From Sphingobacterium kitahiroshimense (GTDB lineage: Bacteria > Bacteroidota > Bacteroidia > Sphingobacteriales > Sphingobacteriaceae): a stretch of DNA of 64,000 bases. The translations under genes were made by a program, and so were the position numbers. Below the pieces are notes generated by a model. That model had not been told where the DNA came from. It saw only the letters and a program-made list of their open reading frames with translations, and searched no databases. Of this stretch, positions 53,425 to 62,203 are shown one piece after another (within the stretch, counting starts at the first letter, position 1; each line of letters begins with the position of its first letter). The stretch lies in NCBI RefSeq assembly GCF_025961315.1, contig NZ_JAOQNK010000001.1, positions 5,456,001 through 5,520,000 on the forward strand. Direction: 5' to 3'.

Positions 53425-53607
53425 TTATTGTATGGGTTCATCGACGTAAATAATTTGTTCTACTGCTGTTCCCAAGATACCTACTCCTCCGGTGATATTT
53501 CCTTTGTTCAAAAGAACTTCCTCTTCTGAATTGCCCTGTTTGATATTGGTGTAATTATAATAGTATTGATAAAATGTTGGATCTACGCCTTGCAAAATGC
53601 CTTTATA
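53425..53607 (-). pseudogene. Remnant: last 60 codons of an unidentified protein
   Basis: Reading the minus strand between an in-frame TAA (53608-53610) and the stop at 53425-53427 gives 60 codons without any start codon. The product is protein-like: GVDPTFYQYYYNYTNI, EEEVLLNKGNITGGVGILGT, IIYVDEPIQ. The GGVGILGT end resembles the C-terminus of Bacteroidota outer-membrane lipoproteins of the DUF4249 type, but I cannot confirm it. It is most simply the leftover 3' end of a gene removed when the neighbouring GH2 or dgoD block was inserted. Confidence 0.5.
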
Positions 53608-53828
53608 TTAAAAAAATACCAAGGTCTGCTGACATGAGTCTTGGTGTTGTTTATGTGGCATTGAGAATTCCAATTAGGCTTAGTTTTTAGGATAGGCAAA
53701 AATTCACTACTTTAATTTGTTATTAGGAGGTAGGATAGTTTACTTAATGATCAATATTGTTTTAGAATCAGGTCTTGGATTGATATATCTTGCAGTTATA
53801 AGTTTTTTAAATTATAATCTTCTTAAAA

Positions 53829-56753
53829 ATGCAAATTGTGAAAAATTGGTCAGTATTCATTTTAATGATATTTTTTGCTTCTCATGTGGTTGCCCAAAAC
53901 TTTATGGCAGGTGGCCGACAGCATTTACCACCTAAACCTACTCGGGTAGAAGGTATAGCTAGTCCCGTGAAAAGTCTGGATGGCGAATGGGAAATTAATC
54001 TTACCCCATCTGCTACGTCAATTTCTGATAAGACTGCTTCAGCCAACTGGAATAAAATTATGGTGCCAGGTGAGGCCATGATGCAAGGGTTTAAAATAAA
54101 GCATGACACCGCCTTTGTATACCGTAAAAAAATAAACATCACCGAAAATACTAAAGGTAAACGTCATGCTGTGCGTTTCAACGGTGTATTTAATCATGCA
54201 AAGGTTTATTTTAATGGGAACCTCGTACGTGAGCATTTTGGTGGGTTTACCGCGTGGGATGTGGATATAACGAAGTTTATCAAACCTGGTCAGGACAACT
54301 GGTTGCATGTGGAAGTCACGGATCGTGCGGATGATATTTCTTATGCCTCTGGTTATGCACATCATACTATAGGCGGGATCACGCGAAAAGTTGATTACGT
54401 TATCTTACCAGAAAGTCCTGTTCAATATTTATACGCTAAATCATGGCTTACTAATAATTATACGGATGGAACATTAAGTATACAGATGGAGTTACCTCAA
54501 AGTAAAGACTTAACGGCACATTATGAGTTAATTGATCCTTCTGGAAAAAAAGTTTGGGCAAAACCGAGATCTTTAAAAGCTATCGGTGATATCTGGAAAG
54601 ACAGTATTGCTGTCCCAAAAGTAAGTTCTTGGACAGCGGAGTCTCCTTTTTTATATAAAATGATTTTAAGTGTCATAAAAAATGGTAAGATCCAACAAAC
54701 GATCGAACAGTTGGTTGGTTTTCGGAGTATCGAAATTAATAAAGACAATGAAATGTTGGTGAACGGCAAAACTGTAAAGCTACGGGGGGCTTGTCGACAC
54801 GATATGCATCCTACACTTGGGCGTAGTACCAATCGGGCACAGGATAGTGTGGATGCTGTACTGACCAAAGAATCGAATATGAATTTTATCCGTACTTCAC
54901 ATTATCCTCCAACTGAAGACTTTCTTGAGTTCTGTGATCGATATGGCATCTATGTACAGGAAGAAACTGCGGTTTGTTTTGTGTTGGATTGGCGAGTGGT
55001 ACCTTACAATAAATTTGAGACACAGAGTGATTCAGCTTATACGGATCGTTACCTTAGTCAGTTAAGTGAGATGATAGATCGGGACAGAAACCATGCTTCT
55101 ATTGTGATGTGGTCTATCGGGAATGAAAGTAATTGGGGTACTAATTTTCAAAAATCGTATGAGTTTGTAAAATCTGTGGATAAGAGCAGATCCGTTTCTT
55201 GGTCTTTCCCTGCTACTGCTTTGGATCAAGGGAAAAGAAATTTTGACATTCTGGTATCGCACTACCCGGCATATAATGGTAAATATAGCGATCTAGGCAA
55301 GTACGAGAAAAACATGAAAGGGGATTTGCCGATTATTGGCGATGAGTGGGTACATGTGAACTGTTATAATACCGATTTGAGCACTTATGATCCTAATGTG
55401 AGGGATTTTTGGGGAGTGAGTATGGACTCTACCTGGACCTATCGTTTTGATGTGAAAGGCTATCTTGGCGGTGCTATCTGGGGAATGATTGATGAAACTT
55501 TTACAATGAAAGATGGTATGACGGGTTACGGTCCTTGGGGAATTGTTGATGTGTGGAGAAGGAAGAAAACAGAATTCTGGAATACTAAAAAAGCATACTC
55601 ACCTATAAGAGTGCTGGTAGACGATGTTAAAAAAACAACAACTAATATCATTTTACCAATTCATAATCGCTATGATCATACTAATTTGCAAAGTATCAAA
55701 GCAACAGCTTTCATTAATGGTAAAGAAGTTGCTATTGCTATGCCAGACGTGGCGCCCCATGCTAAAGGTCAAATGATTGTTCCGATCTCGACTTCTACTT
55801 CATCCGTAAAGATTCAGTTTAAAGACAAAACAGGTGTATTGATTGATGAAGAGTTGATCATTATGGAGGGTGAACATAAAGCCCCTGCAATCGTATCAAC
55901 AGGTGTCTGGACAGTGGCTGATGAAAGTGGTCAGTTCACACTAAAATCTGGCGATTTTACTTTTAAAATCAATAAGAAAACAGGAGCTATTGATCAGGGA
56001 TCCGTAAAGGATGTAGCTGTAATTACAGGAAATCCGCTTCTAGTGGTGAATAGACCTAAAGATGCTGGTGTACTCAAAAATACAGATGCCATATTATCGG
56101 GTGATTATCGTGTTGCTAACTTTAGTTTTGATCAATTGAATAAAAAGGTATTTGTAATCCGTAGCAAAGGTGAAGTGGATAAGTATCCGGTTGAGATGGT
56201 TACCTCTTTATATCCTAACGGGCAAATTAAAATATCATACAGCGCGGACAGTATTCCTGCCTATACCTGGGATATAGGGGTAGGTGTGCCTGTAGCTTCT
56301 GATCTGGATAAAATAAGCTGGGATCGCAAGGGTTATTGGACAACTTATCCTGAGGAACATATGTCAGCTTTAAAGGGCACGGCTAAAAAAGTGTATAACA
56401 GCACTGAATCTTTTGGTATCAAACCAAATTTTGAAGTATCTCATTCGATGTCGGACTATTTTCTTACTAAAAAAGATCCTGCGGTATTGTACAAAGCTGA
56501 AATGTCAGCATCGGGAATTTATCGAGCTAAGAAAGAAAATATTTATAGTTATACCGTGTTAGGAGATAGGGGTGCATTAAATGTAATTAGTGATGGTAAG
56601 CAAGCTGCAAAAATGAATGTTAATAAAGATGGTGGCCAGCAATTGCTCGTGAGTGATAAATGGGATTATTGGACGATTAGTTGGGGTAATTATCAAGGTA
56701 CTCGCAATAAAACCAAGAAATATTCAGGAACAGTGTTTTTACAGTTGAAGTAA
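53829..56753 (+). CDS. GH2 LacZ-like beta-galactosidase family enzyme (copy C)
   Basis: A 974-residue secreted GH2 enzyme (signal peptide to HVVAQ). Layout as copy A: SLDGEWEINLTP, HFGGFTAWDVDITKFI, RHDMHPTLGRS, FIRTSHYPPTEDF, Glu433 acid/base (SIGNES), Glu506 nucleophile (IGDEWVH), and a domain-5-like stretch (ISWDRKGYWTTYPEEH). Shared words with copy A (DISYASGYAHH, EFCDRYGIYV, ETAVCFV, APHAKGQ) point to a fairly recent duplication. A single-gene unit, convergent with SusD 3 across a shared terminator. Confidence 0.92.
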   Translation: MQIVKNWSVFILMIFFASHVVAQNFMAGGRQHLPPKPTRVEGIASPVKSLDGEWEINLTPSATSISDKTASANWNKIMVPGEAMMQGFKIKHDTAFVYRKKINITENTKGKRHAVRFNGVFNHAKVYFNGNLVREHFGGFTAWDVDITKFIKPGQDNWLHVEVTDRADDISYASGYAHHTIGGITRKVDYVILPESPVQYLYAKSWLTNNYTDGTLSIQMELPQSKDLTAHYELIDPSGKKVWAKPRSLKAIGDIWKDSIAVPKVSSWTAESPFLYKMILSVIKNGKIQQTIEQLVGFRSIEINKDNEMLVNGKTVKLRGACRHDMHPTLGRSTNRAQDSVDAVLTKESNMNFIRTSHYPPTEDFLEFCDRYGIYVQEETAVCFVLDWRVVPYNKFETQSDSAYTDRYLSQLSEMIDRDRNHASIVMWSIGNESNWGTNFQKSYEFVKSVDKSRSVSWSFPATALDQGKRNFDILVSHYPAYNGKYSDLGKYEKNMKGDLPIIGDEWVHVNCYNTDLSTYDPNVRDFWGVSMDSTWTYRFDVKGYLGGAIWGMIDETFTMKDGMTGYGPWGIVDVWRRKKTEFWNTKKAYSPIRVLVDDVKKTTTNIILPIHNRYDHTNLQSIKATAFINGKEVAIAMPDVAPHAKGQMIVPISTSTSSVKIQFKDKTGVLIDEELIIMEGEHKAPAIVSTGVWTVADESGQFTLKSGDFTFKINKKTGAIDQGSVKDVAVITGNPLLVVNRPKDAGVLKNTDAILSGDYRVANFSFDQLNKKVFVIRSKGEVDKYPVEMVTSLYPNGQIKISYSADSIPAYTWDIGVGVPVASDLDKISWDRKGYWTTYPEEHMSALKGTAKKVYNSTESFGIKPNFEVSHSMSDYFLTKKDPAVLYKAEMSASGIYRAKKENIYSYTVLGDRGALNVISDGKQAAKMNVNKDGGQQLLVSDKWDYWTISWGNYQGTRNKTKKYSGTVFLQLK

Positions 56754-56922
56754 AAAATTAAAATATAAGGTGTCTTTTTAGTTAACTTATATTTATTGGA
56801 TTTAAATAATTAGAGGTTGGCTAGAAAAATCATGATAATTACTGACTTGGTTTATGGTCTTTGCCAGTACTATTATAAATCTTCAGCTCCTTTAAATGAG
56901 TAGAGAATGGGGTTTTATGATA

Positions 56923-56964
56923 ATGAAGAAAGCACAGCTGCAATTGTAACTGTGCTTTCTTCAT
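56923..56964. terminator. Bidirectional terminator between GH2 copy C and SusD 3
   Basis: ATGAAGAAAGCACAG (56923-56937) pairs exactly with CTGTGCTTTCTTCAT (56950-56964), 12-base loop, located between convergent genes. Confidence 0.8.
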
Positions 56965-57013
56965 ATTTAAGGAATTAGTAGGGGAGATATAGATATCTAA
57001 TTACTCCAAGGTT

Positions 57014-58576
57014 TTAATACCCTGGATTCTGTTGATCTTTCATGTTTGGAGCATTGTCTATATCTTTTTGAGGGAAAGGCATCAAATAGTCTTTCTCTTT
57101 TCTGAATATTCTCTTTTCAATTGATCCTTTGGTTTGTCCACCATTTAATACGATTGATTTATTTAGTATCTCCTCGGCAATTTTCCATCTTCGAATATCT
57201 GAATAGTAAAGACCTTCACCAGCAAATTCAATTCTTCTTTCATGTCTGATTCGTTCACGCATCTGTTCTTTAGAGAGACCAGATGGAATAGCAGGCATAT
57301 TGACCGTAGGCCTAGCTCGTACTTGATTGATCGCTGTGTATACATCATTGGTTGGACCCGAAATTTCATTGAGTGCTTCTGCATACATCAGTAGAACATC
57401 TGCGTACCTAATCACAATTCCATTAATTTGTGAAAGACCGGTTCCACCTATTGCATTGCTAAGGTTTGTATTATTATCGTATACAGTGTATTTTTTATAA
57501 CTATAACCTGTATATACTCCAGGCCAACCATCAGCTGTTACAGGATAAGGAACGGAGTTGTAAAGTACTCCTTTTCTGAAAATCGTCTGATCAAGTCTTG
57601 GATCTCTATTATTGTTAGGATCTTTGGGATCAGCAATTGGATTGGTAGTTGTGTATTTACTCCCATCTTTCATTTCGTATTCATCTATCAGATCTTGTGT
57701 AGGTTCTATTGAACTCCATCCTGGCGAATTTGTTGGAGCATATATACCTAAATAAATGTCCCAGCTCGTTGGAAATCTTGGTTGCAAAAATTGGATGTCA
57801 AAGATTACTTCGCTGTTATTCTCATTTGCTTCTAAAAATAGGCTACGATAATTCGGAAATAAAGTGTAACCCATTTTCATAACTTGAGATGCTGATTGAG
57901 CCGATTTTCCCCACTTTTCTTGGTAAAGGTAAATACGAGTCAGAAGACCATATGCGGAACCTTTTGTGACACGACCTTTTTCACTAGCTTCATTTGGAAG
58001 CATCTCTGTTGCTGCCGTTAAATCTTTTTCAATCTGTGCATACACTTCTTCTTTTGTGCTTTTTTTTGCATTCATCTGCTCAAGATTAGGGTTGTCCAAA
58101 ATCATAACAACTCCCCCCCAATAATTAACAAGAATGGAGTAATAATAAGCTCTTAAAAAATATGCTTCTCCTTTCATCGTAGCTTTTCGACCTTCGTCCA
58201 TTTGAACTTTATCGATATTTGCTAGAAAGTTGTTTGTTGCCGAGATACCTCCGTAAGCACCATTATACATATTTCCCATCCCTCCTAGATCATTGGGTGT
58301 CTGTGCACTCAGAGAGATATTTTTCCATCCTTCCCATGGATAATTGCTATATGCGTTAGGAGTTAGTACATCTAGATAGGGCAATACTTCTGTCGTGACA
58401 TCCCAAAGTGCAGAATAACAACCAATGTTTGCAGCTTTAGCATCTTCTTCTGTTTTCCAAAAGACTTCTGGTGAAATGGAATCCTGCGGGAGTTTGTTTA
58501 GGAAATCTTTTTGGCACGACGTTGTTAGAATAGCTAAAGCAGCTATACTCATTGAGATATATTTTTTAGTGTTCAT
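57014..58576 (-). CDS. SusD/RagB-family surface glycan-binding lipoprotein (pair 3)
   Basis: A 520-residue lipoprotein with lipobox TTSC near residue 21 followed by QKDFLNKLPQDS. SusD signatures: YFLRAYYYSILVNYWGGV and RIRHERRIEFAGEGLYYSDIRRW. It lies 17 bases behind its SusC gene on the minus strand and is transcribed with it; normal length for the family. Confidence 0.95.
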   Translation of the reverse strand: MNTKKYISMSIAALAILTTSCQKDFLNKLPQDSISPEVFWKTEEDAKAANIGCYSALWDVTTEVLPYLDVLTPNAYSNYPWEGWKNISLSAQTPNDLGGMGNMYNGAYGGISATNNFLANIDKVQMDEGRKATMKGEAYFLRAYYYSILVNYWGGVVMILDNPNLEQMNAKKSTKEEVYAQIEKDLTAATEMLPNEASEKGRVTKGSAYGLLTRIYLYQEKWGKSAQSASQVMKMGYTLFPNYRSLFLEANENNSEVIFDIQFLQPRFPTSWDIYLGIYAPTNSPGWSSIEPTQDLIDEYEMKDGSKYTTTNPIADPKDPNNNRDPRLDQTIFRKGVLYNSVPYPVTADGWPGVYTGYSYKKYTVYDNNTNLSNAIGGTGLSQINGIVIRYADVLLMYAEALNEISGPTNDVYTAINQVRARPTVNMPAIPSGLSKEQMRERIRHERRIEFAGEGLYYSDIRRWKIAEEILNKSIVLNGGQTKGSIEKRIFRKEKDYLMPFPQKDIDNAPNMKDQQNPGY

Positions 58577-58593
58577 GATAAGCTTTTTTTAGA

Positions 58594-61500
58594 TTAAAAT
58601 TTTAGATTTATACCTCCTGTAATCATCCTAACATTTGGATATTGTGCAGGAGACATATTTGCTAAGTCTCGTTCGGGATCAAGCCCTTCAAACTTGGTGA
58701 ACGTGAAAACATTCTGTGCATCAATATACACTCTAATCCCGCCCATTTTGAGTTTAGAAAGTAGACTGCTAGGCAACGAATAACCTAATTGTATATTCTT
58801 AACTCTTAAAAACGAGGCGTCTTGAAGCCAAAAGCTGTTATCTGCATAATTTTGACTGTTGGATGCACTATATTGTACTAATCTTGGTAGTTTTGCATTG
58901 GGATTTTCTGGTGTCCATGTATTGCCAGCTTCCCATCTTTTTGATACTCCTGCACCATTTAGGAAAGGAAAATATAATTCACTACCAACATATGATTCAA
59001 CATCTGCAACACCTTGTAAATTAATGCGCAGATCTACTCCTTTATAACTCACGTTAATATTAGCCCCATACGTCCAGGTTGGTATTGGTTTGCCGACAAC
59101 TTGTCGGTCATGAGCATCGATGATACCATCAGGTTTTCCCTCAGGACCACTGAAATCTTCAAATTTAATATCACCAGGTTTAGTAGGGACAGCATTTTGC
59201 TTCGGGCTGGAATCTACTTCTTCCTGCGATTGGAATATACCTAAAGACTTCCACATATAGAATGCATTAATAGCTTCTCCTTGTAATAATGCGTTTCGTC
59301 CGATTTGTGGATCAGGTATGTAGTCTATCTTATTTTTTACATGGGTCAGATTAAAGCCAGCATTAATATCCACTTCTCCAATTTTATGAGTATAGTTAGA
59401 AGATAATTCCCATCCCTTGTTGCTTACAGTTGCTAAATTTCTGAAAGGGGCATTTCGTATTCCTATGAAATTTGGAAGTTGGATCTGACGTAAAATACCC
59501 TCGCGTTTATCCTCAAAGTAGTCAAATGTCACATTCAATTTTCTTTTTAATAAAGTGGCATCAAATCCAATATTTGTTTTTGTACCAACCTCCCATTTAA
59601 TATTTTCATCAACGATGGACATCTGTGCAATTCCTGTTGCGATATTGTCACTTAAGGGATAAAATCTAGCAAAAGCAAGTGTTGGAATATACGCATACAA
59701 ATCTCGTTGGTCATTGAACCCCATACGATCATTGCCAGATTTACCCCATGAGGCGCGAATCTTTAATTCGTCAATCAATGTCTGATTTTTCATGAAATCT
59801 TCTTGTGTAATTCTCCATCCGGCAGATATAGATGGAAAGAATCCCCATCTGTTTTCTGGAGAGAATCGTGAAGAACCATCGTATCGTGCAATACCTTCAA
59901 GTAAGTATTTCTCTTTATATGCATAATTAAAGCGCCCTATATAGGAGCGAAGTGCCCAACCATATGTCGTTCCATTTGTTAGTGGTGTAGTAAGCCCGGC
60001 ATTTATTTCAGTTAATGTATTGTTGACGAATCCCATTATCGATCCCGATAAAGTCCGGTATTCTTCTTCCTCTTGACTGTATATTCCCGCTATCGTAAAA
60101 TCATGATTTTCTGCAATGATTTTGTTGTAAGTCAAACTACTAAAAAGTGTTTTATATAGAGTCTTATCCCAGTTATTGCTCGCATTAGGGCCTGAGGCAT
60201 TCATTGTTGAAGTGACAGTTAATGTTTTTGGGTTATAGACAAGAGTTTTGGGAACAAAAGTCTGATTATCATTTGTTGAATAATTTACCCCTCCTGTAAT
60301 ATTAAACTTTAATCCATCAAGTATTTTATAATTTAAAAATACATTGGTATTAAAGTTTCCATATGCACTGTGGTTCTTTCCTTCATTAACCATAGCGAGT
60401 GGATTTCGGAATTGAGCATTGACTGAATTAACCCATGTAGAAGCATATTCACCATTTGAGGTGTAGGTTCCATAGTAAGGAAGTGTACGATAGAGTTCCG
60501 TAAATAAATTACCTGAACCATTAAAGGATTCTTTTCTGTTTTGGTAACGAATACCAGATCGTAAACCTACATCTAATTTATCATTGACTTTAGTATCTAC
60601 GTTGGCTCTGAGATTGTAGAGTTTTGCATTTCCATTTTGCACAATTCCATCCTGATTGGTATAACCCAGTGATAAGTTAAATTGGGTATTTCCTTCCCCG
60701 CCAGATATACCTAATTGATTGGTCTGAATGCTAGCATTACGCATGATCAGATCTAACCAATCTGTGTTGGGATAAATATTGGGGTCTTTACCATTTTGGT
60801 ATTCGTTAATCGTTTCTTTACTAAAAAATGTTGGACTTCCTTGATTTATAAGTGCCTGATTATATAAGTTCATATAATCTACCGAATTTGTAATCATCTC
60901 AGGAAGTTTAGTTGCAGTCTGTTTTCCAAAAGATGTAGTGAAATCGATTTTAACTCTGCCTTTAGCACCTTTCTTCGTTTGTACAAGTATAACTCCATTA
61001 GCAGCTCGAGAACCATAAATAGCAGCAGAAGCATCCTTAAGAACTGAAATAGACTCAATATCATTTGCATTTACTGCTCCCAGTGATCCTACTATACCAT
61101 CAATGATAACCAGTGCATCACTTGTTCCTATAGTACCGATTCCTCTTACTCGGATGCTAGCGCCATCACGACCCGGTTGTCCAGACTGTTGGTTTACCCA
61201 TACACCTGGTACCTGTCCAGAAAGTGCTTGGGTTGCATTTGTAATGGGTCTGTTGGATATTGCATCAGATTTCATTACACTGACGGCACCAGTTAATGTA
61301 GCTTTCTTTTGTGTACCGAATCCAACTACTACAGTTTCCTCCAGCATATTAACCTCCGTGTCGAGTGTAATAGTAAGGTTAGCAGGGTTTGTACCGATAG
61401 GAACTTCTTTTGAAATATAACCGACATATGTGATAACCAATGTTTGATTGGTTGTAGCATTCAGGTTGAAATTACCTTCTGAATCGGTTTTAGTTCCAAT

Positions 61501-61710
61501 TGACGTTCCTTTTACTTTTATGGTTACTCCAACTAAAGGTTTGCCTGATTCATCAGTAACTTTTCCTTTTATTTGTTGGTTTTGAGAGGTTTGCTGTGCA
61601 TTTATTAGCGCATAATGTAATGAGCTTGCTTTTGCTATCGGGACAGTCCCAAACAAAAGCACAAATGCAGTCATGCTTCCCGTAATGTTAACGTTTAGCT
61701 TTCTTTTCAT
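58594..61710 (-). CDS. SusC/RagA-family TonB-dependent outer-membrane transporter (pair 3)
   Basis: A 1038-residue outer-membrane transporter: signal region (MKRKLNVNITGSM ... PIAKASS), carboxypeptidase-regulatory-like domain (GKVTDESGKPLVGVTIKVK), ETVVVGFG near residue 127, and the plug motif KDASAAIYGSRAANG, which is one residue shorter than in SusC 1 and 2. The barrel ends MITGGINLKF. It is read away from the beta-propeller gene at 62204, with 493 bases between them. Confidence 0.95.
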   Translation of the reverse strand: MKRKLNVNITGSMTAFVLLFGTVPIAKASSLHYALINAQQTSQNQQIKGKVTDESGKPLVGVTIKVKGTSIGTKTDSEGNFNLNATTNQTLVITYVGYISKEVPIGTNPANLTITLDTEVNMLEETVVVGFGTQKKATLTGAVSVMKSDAISNRPITNATQALSGQVPGVWVNQQSGQPGRDGASIRVRGIGTIGTSDALVIIDGIVGSLGAVNANDIESISVLKDASAAIYGSRAANGVILVQTKKGAKGRVKIDFTTSFGKQTATKLPEMITNSVDYMNLYNQALINQGSPTFFSKETINEYQNGKDPNIYPNTDWLDLIMRNASIQTNQLGISGGEGNTQFNLSLGYTNQDGIVQNGNAKLYNLRANVDTKVNDKLDVGLRSGIRYQNRKESFNGSGNLFTELYRTLPYYGTYTSNGEYASTWVNSVNAQFRNPLAMVNEGKNHSAYGNFNTNVFLNYKILDGLKFNITGGVNYSTNDNQTFVPKTLVYNPKTLTVTSTMNASGPNASNNWDKTLYKTLFSSLTYNKIIAENHDFTIAGIYSQEEEEYRTLSGSIMGFVNNTLTEINAGLTTPLTNGTTYGWALRSYIGRFNYAYKEKYLLEGIARYDGSSRFSPENRWGFFPSISAGWRITQEDFMKNQTLIDELKIRASWGKSGNDRMGFNDQRDLYAYIPTLAFARFYPLSDNIATGIAQMSIVDENIKWEVGTKTNIGFDATLLKRKLNVTFDYFEDKREGILRQIQLPNFIGIRNAPFRNLATVSNKGWELSSNYTHKIGEVDINAGFNLTHVKNKIDYIPDPQIGRNALLQGEAINAFYMWKSLGIFQSQEEVDSSPKQNAVPTKPGDIKFEDFSGPEGKPDGIIDAHDRQVVGKPIPTWTYGANINVSYKGVDLRINLQGVADVESYVGSELYFPFLNGAGVSKRWEAGNTWTPENPNAKLPRLVQYSASNSQNYADNSFWLQDASFLRVKNIQLGYSLPSSLLSKLKMGGIRVYIDAQNVFTFTKFEGLDPERDLANMSPAQYPNVRMITGGINLKF

Positions 61711-62203
61711 AGGTTTAATTTTAGTTTATTGTTTTGAGGATATTGTTTACAATCGTTTGTTTAAATAAGCAATGATATTATATGAAAATTACCTACGTAA
61801 TATCATCCACATTTCTGTTTAGTGTCAAAATTTATTGATCGTGATAGTCGTGATTTATATTGAACTGTAAAACTAGTATGAGAAAAAAAGAATAACCAAA
61901 ACTTTTCTGACATGTATTAAAACTATTTTAACTTAATTATGGGATATGGTAAAACTTGCCAATCGCATAAGGGTAATATAGTGTCATTATAGGGTAAATA
62001 ACTTTATGTAAAGTAGGCTGTTTTACTAGGTCATATATTTTTATGAAGTTCCTTTGATAATAATTGGAGTTTTTGTCTAATTAATCTTTTCGATTTAAGA
62101 TATTAAGTGATAATATTGGATCAAAGCTTGGTAAAATAGGCTTTGCAATATGAAATTGGTCATAGGTATCTTTACATAACAATTATTTACTTCATTTAAG
62201 ATT
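61711..62203. promoter_or_regulatory. Divergent control region of SusC 3 and beta-propeller gene
   Basis: No coding frame. It holds an exact inverted repeat ATGATATTA (61772-61780)/TAATATCAT (61798-61806) near SusC, and direct repeats GGGTAATATA (61971) and GGGTAAATAA (61992) spaced 21 bp. The first repeat word is identical to that at 1851 before SusC 1. Promoter boxes were not identified with confidence. Confidence 0.5.

Larger units (their letters stand above)
53358..53828. other. Intergenic region between aldolase and GH2 copy C
   Basis: Holds the terminator (53364-53416) and the minus-strand gene remnant (53425-53607). The rest, 53611-53828, is AT-rich leader of the GH2 gene; a weak CCAAG/CTTGG hairpin lies around 53624-53646. 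A 72-codon plus-strand frame beginning at 53717 overlaps the GH2 signal peptide and is not considered real. Confidence 0.55.

Noticed and set aside
53717..53935. 72-codon plus-strand frame upstream of GH2 copy C
   Set aside because: Overlaps the GH2 signal peptide in another frame and has no family features.
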